NCBI RefSeq assembly: GCF_030506365.1
Contig: NZ_CP073092.1
Location: 1,984,001-2,048,000 of the forward strand
Origin: Corynebacterium tuberculostearicum
GTDB lineage: Bacteria; Actinomycetota; Actinomycetes; Mycobacteriales; Mycobacteriaceae
DNA length: 64,000 bases
Direction: 5' to 3'
The notes below the pieces were generated by a model. The model did no database searches. It saw only the letters and a program-made list of their open reading frames with translations, and was not told where the DNA came from. Positions within the stretch are counted from its first letter, which is position 1, and the number at the start of each line of letters is the position of its first letter. Both the position numbers and the translations under genes were made by a program. This document shows positions 61,096 through 64,000 of this stretch, piece by piece.

Positions 61096-63306
61096 CTAGA
61101 TAGTTTCCGTACGCTCAGACTCCTTGACGGCAATATTTTGCCCGGTCAAGGCTTCGATCCATACGGAAATAATTTTCTTAACTCCCCAACGGGAGGCGTA
61201 TTCACGTGCCTTTTGGCCCTCTTCTGCAAATGTCTCCGGTTCACGTAGGGCGAGTACGCGATCGATTGCGAGGTCACTACCTCCATCTACATACGGACCA
61301 AAAATGTTCTTCGCCCCGTCTCTCTCCCACACGATGGGGACTGCACGCGAGGCCATTCCTTCTGCAGGCGCAAGATGGAAACTTTCCTCATCACTTGGCG
61401 ACAACACGATGCCGATCTTCCTAAACCAAGACGCCATATCTGGCCCAAAATCTTCAAACACTACGTGATCCCGTAGTCGCTCGTTCGAGGCAATAGATGA
61501 GAAAAAATCTAGATACAACTGCTTCTGCAGCGGCTTACTCCATTCGTGAGGGTATTCCCATGGGGCCCTGCCTCTTATGTGAAGGATGTACCGGTCGTCT
61601 TGTTCCAATAGCTCTTCAAAAAATGAAACAGCTCTATCTGGTCGCTTCAAGAAGGGAACGTAGCCGACCAGACCAATATGGAACTGAGCTCCAAAAAGCT
61701 TTTCCCGGTCAAAGTCCACTAAATCAATTGCATTTGGAATTACCCGAGTAGCCGTGGATTGGAGCGGAAGTCGTTCCAGCGCCAATTCCTCGTAATGCTG
61801 CGAAACGAAAATCAATTCGTCCACGGCCTGCCAGTCGATTTCCTTCATCCATGGACCGGGACCACGAAGTTCGAATCCATGTAGACGACTAATTAGCCTC
61901 TGCCCTGCTCGCTTATGCTCTGCATACCAGCGAACTGACGGACCACACCATTCGCAAAATACAACGTCCGCCCAATCGACTAGTTTTCGGCTGCGTTCTT
62001 CGTCATGCTGATGCAGAGACGACCACACGTCCTTCTCGAGTATGAACCGTGGATCCTTCTCAAGCGCATCCACTAATTCGCCCATGAACTTGAAATCGTG
62101 GGATGCGATTACGACCTTAATCGCATCCATAGGCACTGCACGCTTACTAGAACGGACTATGCCGGCCGCTTCGAAGTAGCCAGTTAGACGATCTACCGCT
62201 GAATCCATTGAAAAGTTTGCTACCTTGCCCCGAACCTTTGGGCTCATTAGGTCAATAGAGTTTGCGGTTTTCGCAATGACCTTTGCGGCATCCACTGCGG
62301 TAGCTTGCGCATCGATAAAGAATGGATAATCGCTACCGAAGAGAGCACGGGAGTCTTCGTTAAAGTTAACTAAGGCAGGAGTTCCAAGGGCAGAATATTC
62401 TAACGCCTTTGTGGAAACCTCAAGGCTTGAATCTAGTACCGCTGTCCGCCAACCTAATCCAATATGGGCGGACGAAATGGCTGCCATGGATTCATCCCGA
62501 GATACACCACCTAACCATTCAACTCCGCTATCAGCATCTGCCGCTGCCTTCTCTAGCGCATCTTTCATCTGAATGTGCCAAGAAGGATCTCTCTTATCCC
62601 TATTTATCTTGTCTCCGACAACTAATAGCTCTGAGTCGATTCCCAACTTTCTCAGATGCTTGGGAATCTCCAGCATTTCGAGTGTCTTCCAGTCCTTAGC
62701 CATCTTTCCCGCATAGACAATGCGGAGCTTGTCCGACTGTTCGTAGTTCTCCCCGCGTTTCTCCTTGGAAAACGCCTCACTCGGTACCATCGGAAGCATC
62801 AAGCAGGTCTTCCCTGCCGCGAATGGAGCGATCGATTCTAGATAGCTTCGGGCCGCTTCAGTTTGTACAAATACTCTCCGAGAGTTCGCCGAGATTCTTT
62901 GCAAACGGCCTACATTGGTTTTAGAAAGCTTGGTGATTGGGAAAGGAAGATCCGTTATATAAGCCCAAAGTATCGGCGCCAAGGTCGAAGAGCGACTTAA
63001 TGTGTGTGCCAAATTCAGTCCTCGAGAAACGAGGATGTCAGCACCGATCTTATTCGCCAACGATTCAAGGACAGGAACCGCGGTTTCCTCGTTGAGTGGA
63101 GAACTGGTGTCCGGAGGAAGATGTAGAACGACGTTTTCAATCTTGTCTACGGACTGTAAGAGACGATAGTTATCCGGCTTCATTTTGAGCTGGAGATGGA
63201 CCTCATCGCATGTCTTTGAAAGCGTTTCGGTTATTGACATGAGCCAAATGGACGAACCATCGACAACATTCGGGCTGATGTCCCCATAAACTACAGCTAT
63301 GCTCAC
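61096..63306 (-). CDS. Two-domain GT-B (GT4-like) glycosyltransferase
   Basis: 736 residues with two GT-B units. The first (about 1-395) begins MSIAVVYGDISPNVVDGSSI and contains LRIVYAGKMAKDWKTLEMLE and ALEYSALGTPALVNFNEDSR. The second (about 405-720) includes KVVIASHDFKFMGELVDALE, RVIPNAIDLVDFDREKLFG, HIGLVGYVPFLKRPDRAVSF and VLSPSDEESFHLAPAEGMAS (the Glu-containing nucleotide-sugar site). Two domains mirror the two-domain GT2 enzyme at 52889. It is co-transcribed with genes at 63316 and 59240. Substrate unknown. Confidence 0.88.
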   Translation of the reverse strand: MSIAVVYGDISPNVVDGSSIWLMSITETLSKTCDEVHLQLKMKPDNYRLLQSVDKIENVVLHLPPDTSSPLNEETAVPVLESLANKIGADILVSRGLNLAHTLSRSSTLAPILWAYITDLPFPITKLSKTNVGRLQRISANSRRVFVQTEAARSYLESIAPFAAGKTCLMLPMVPSEAFSKEKRGENYEQSDKLRIVYAGKMAKDWKTLEMLEIPKHLRKLGIDSELLVVGDKINRDKRDPSWHIQMKDALEKAAADADSGVEWLGGVSRDESMAAISSAHIGLGWRTAVLDSSLEVSTKALEYSALGTPALVNFNEDSRALFGSDYPFFIDAQATAVDAAKVIAKTANSIDLMSPKVRGKVANFSMDSAVDRLTGYFEAAGIVRSSKRAVPMDAIKVVIASHDFKFMGELVDALEKDPRFILEKDVWSSLHQHDEERSRKLVDWADVVFCEWCGPSVRWYAEHKRAGQRLISRLHGFELRGPGPWMKEIDWQAVDELIFVSQHYEELALERLPLQSTATRVIPNAIDLVDFDREKLFGAQFHIGLVGYVPFLKRPDRAVSFFEELLEQDDRYILHIRGRAPWEYPHEWSKPLQKQLYLDFFSSIASNERLRDHVVFEDFGPDMASWFRKIGIVLSPSDEESFHLAPAEGMASRAVPIVWERDGAKNIFGPYVDGGSDLAIDRVLALREPETFAEEGQKAREYASRWGVKKIISVWIEALTGQNIAVKESERTETI

Positions 63307-63315
63307 TTCTTAACC

Positions 63316-63996
63316 TCACTTACACGCGTATGCGTCGATGGCCTTTATCACTGGGTTCGCCATTTCGGCGCTCCGAGAATCTTTCCTTGACTTCTTAGAA
63401 AGCACAACATCAGCGGCGTCACGCAAAACGCTCGTCATGTGTGAAGCTGGTGCATTAGCCACTACCGCCGTAACGACATTACCTTTTCGTTGCGCTTTCA
63501 TAATCTGGCTATGGAGCTCCTGGAAAAGATGCGTTCCCTGAGCTGAAAGACTCCCGAACCAGCGACCAGAGGTTAAAGATGCTTCTTCGATAACGAGGTA
63601 GGAAATGTCGTTCCCTGCCTTCGCCAGGTCAACGGCAGAATCTATTTTCCGGACGGAGCAAAAGTCTGAAAGAATTTCACGTAGTTCGGAAGAGCCTAAA
63701 ACGGCCACTACTCGACTCACTTCGCTGGCAGGATAGAGCAGTTCCCGTAGTTTTTCCTTGGAACCCTCCCCAGTGTCTTGCAGCGCCGCCTGTCGCCCAG
63801 CCACATGGGAGTTGGGCTTTTCGACAGGCTTCGATGCAGAGATACGCCTAGGCGAGAAATAGGATAGAGGTTCTGAGCTTCTGCCCCCTGAGCCTGTCTC
63901 CCCGTCCCGCCATTCCTCGACCGCAGAATTGATTTGAGTGAGTTGCTCTTCTTGAAAGCGTTGACTTTCTCTCGATTTAGCTATACTCCCCGACAT
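63316..63996 (-). CDS. Protein of unknown function, 226 aa
   Basis: Starts MSGSIAKSRESQRFQEEQLT. The first 80 residues are charged and low complexity. The rest (about 88-226) is an alpha/beta region (EVSRVVAVLGSSELREILSD, DISYLVIEEASLTSGRWFGS, KGNVVTAVVANAPASHMTSV) that resembles a Rossmann-like or glycosyltransferase N-terminal unit. It lies nine bases before the two-domain glycosyltransferase gene and is probably its partner. The frame may extend beyond the right edge of the window. Confidence 0.65.
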   Translation of the reverse strand: MSGSIAKSRESQRFQEEQLTQINSAVEEWRDGETGSGGRSSEPLSYFSPRRISASKPVEKPNSHVAGRQAALQDTGEGSKEKLRELLYPASEVSRVVAVLGSSELREILSDFCSVRKIDSAVDLAKAGNDISYLVIEEASLTSGRWFGSLSAQGTHLFQELHSQIMKAQRKGNVVTAVVANAPASHMTSVLRDAADVVLSKKSRKDSRSAEMANPVIKAIDAYACK

Positions 63997-64000
63997 GTTT

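Overview
The window is a stretch of a Corynebacterium chromosome. This rests on a homodimeric pyruvate dehydrogenase E1 (aceE) divergent from a DUF3052 gene, a MscCG-type mechanosensitive channel with the corynebacterial C-terminal extension, an acyl carrier protein/HAD pair, tandem Ohr peroxidases with OhrR, and a Wadjet (MksBEFG-type) operon. The species cannot be fixed from the sequence alone.

Layout. (1) 1-10.2 kb is the right end of a prophage or integrative element. An early operon runs leftward: Cro-like protein, small genes, ParB-like protein, HTH_17 protein, YqaJ exonuclease, RecT, SSB and a C5-cytosine methyltransferase cut by the window edge. A rightward lysogeny arm holds the repressor, an ImmA/IrrE protease, a TM2 membrane protein and a tyrosine integrase, and abuts tRNA-Val(TAC), the likely attachment site. 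Several intergenic segments are strongly structured. (2) 10.2-31.4 kb is mostly core: DUF3052, aceE, hydrolase, ACP, HAD phosphatase, a beta-lactamase-fold protein, PhoD, a frameshifted old yellow enzyme, MscCG, three lipoproteins, a TRIC/UPF0126 protein, a tRNA(CAT), an ascorbate-type PTS, a Panacea-domain protein, OhrR and two Ohr proteins. (3) 31.4-51 kb is an accessory/defence region: a Fic protein bracketed by two copies of a paired-palindrome module, remnants of a dehydrogenase and of ohr, the four-gene Wadjet operon (jetABCD), a DUF3800 protein, then decaying DNA (a truncated gene, a galU fragment, an IS3 remnant, a PTS EIIA fragment). It ends with an unusual 1108-residue exonuclease-TerB-BRCT-sigma4-like protein and a PP-loop protein. 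(4) 51.2-64 kb is a surface-glycan-like locus: galU, a two-domain GT2 glycosyltransferase with two unknown partners, a GalE-like epimerase, two tandem ATP-grasp ligases, an asparagine-synthase-like protein and a two-domain GT-B glycosyltransferase. It continues past the right edge.

How the genes work together. The phage recombination set (exonuclease, annealase, SSB) is a complete single-strand-annealing module. OhrR and its two Ohr enzymes form a peroxide-responsive unit with visible operator-like palindromes. JetABCD is expected to recognise and cleave plasmid DNA. The right-hand locus combines sugar-nucleotide supply (GalU, epimerase), glycosyl transfer and amide/peptide-bond-forming enzymes, so I infer an amino-acid-modified surface polymer. 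Partial copies of ohr, galU and a PTS EIIA gene lie inside the accessory region, which suggests it was assembled by repeated recombination at gene ends.
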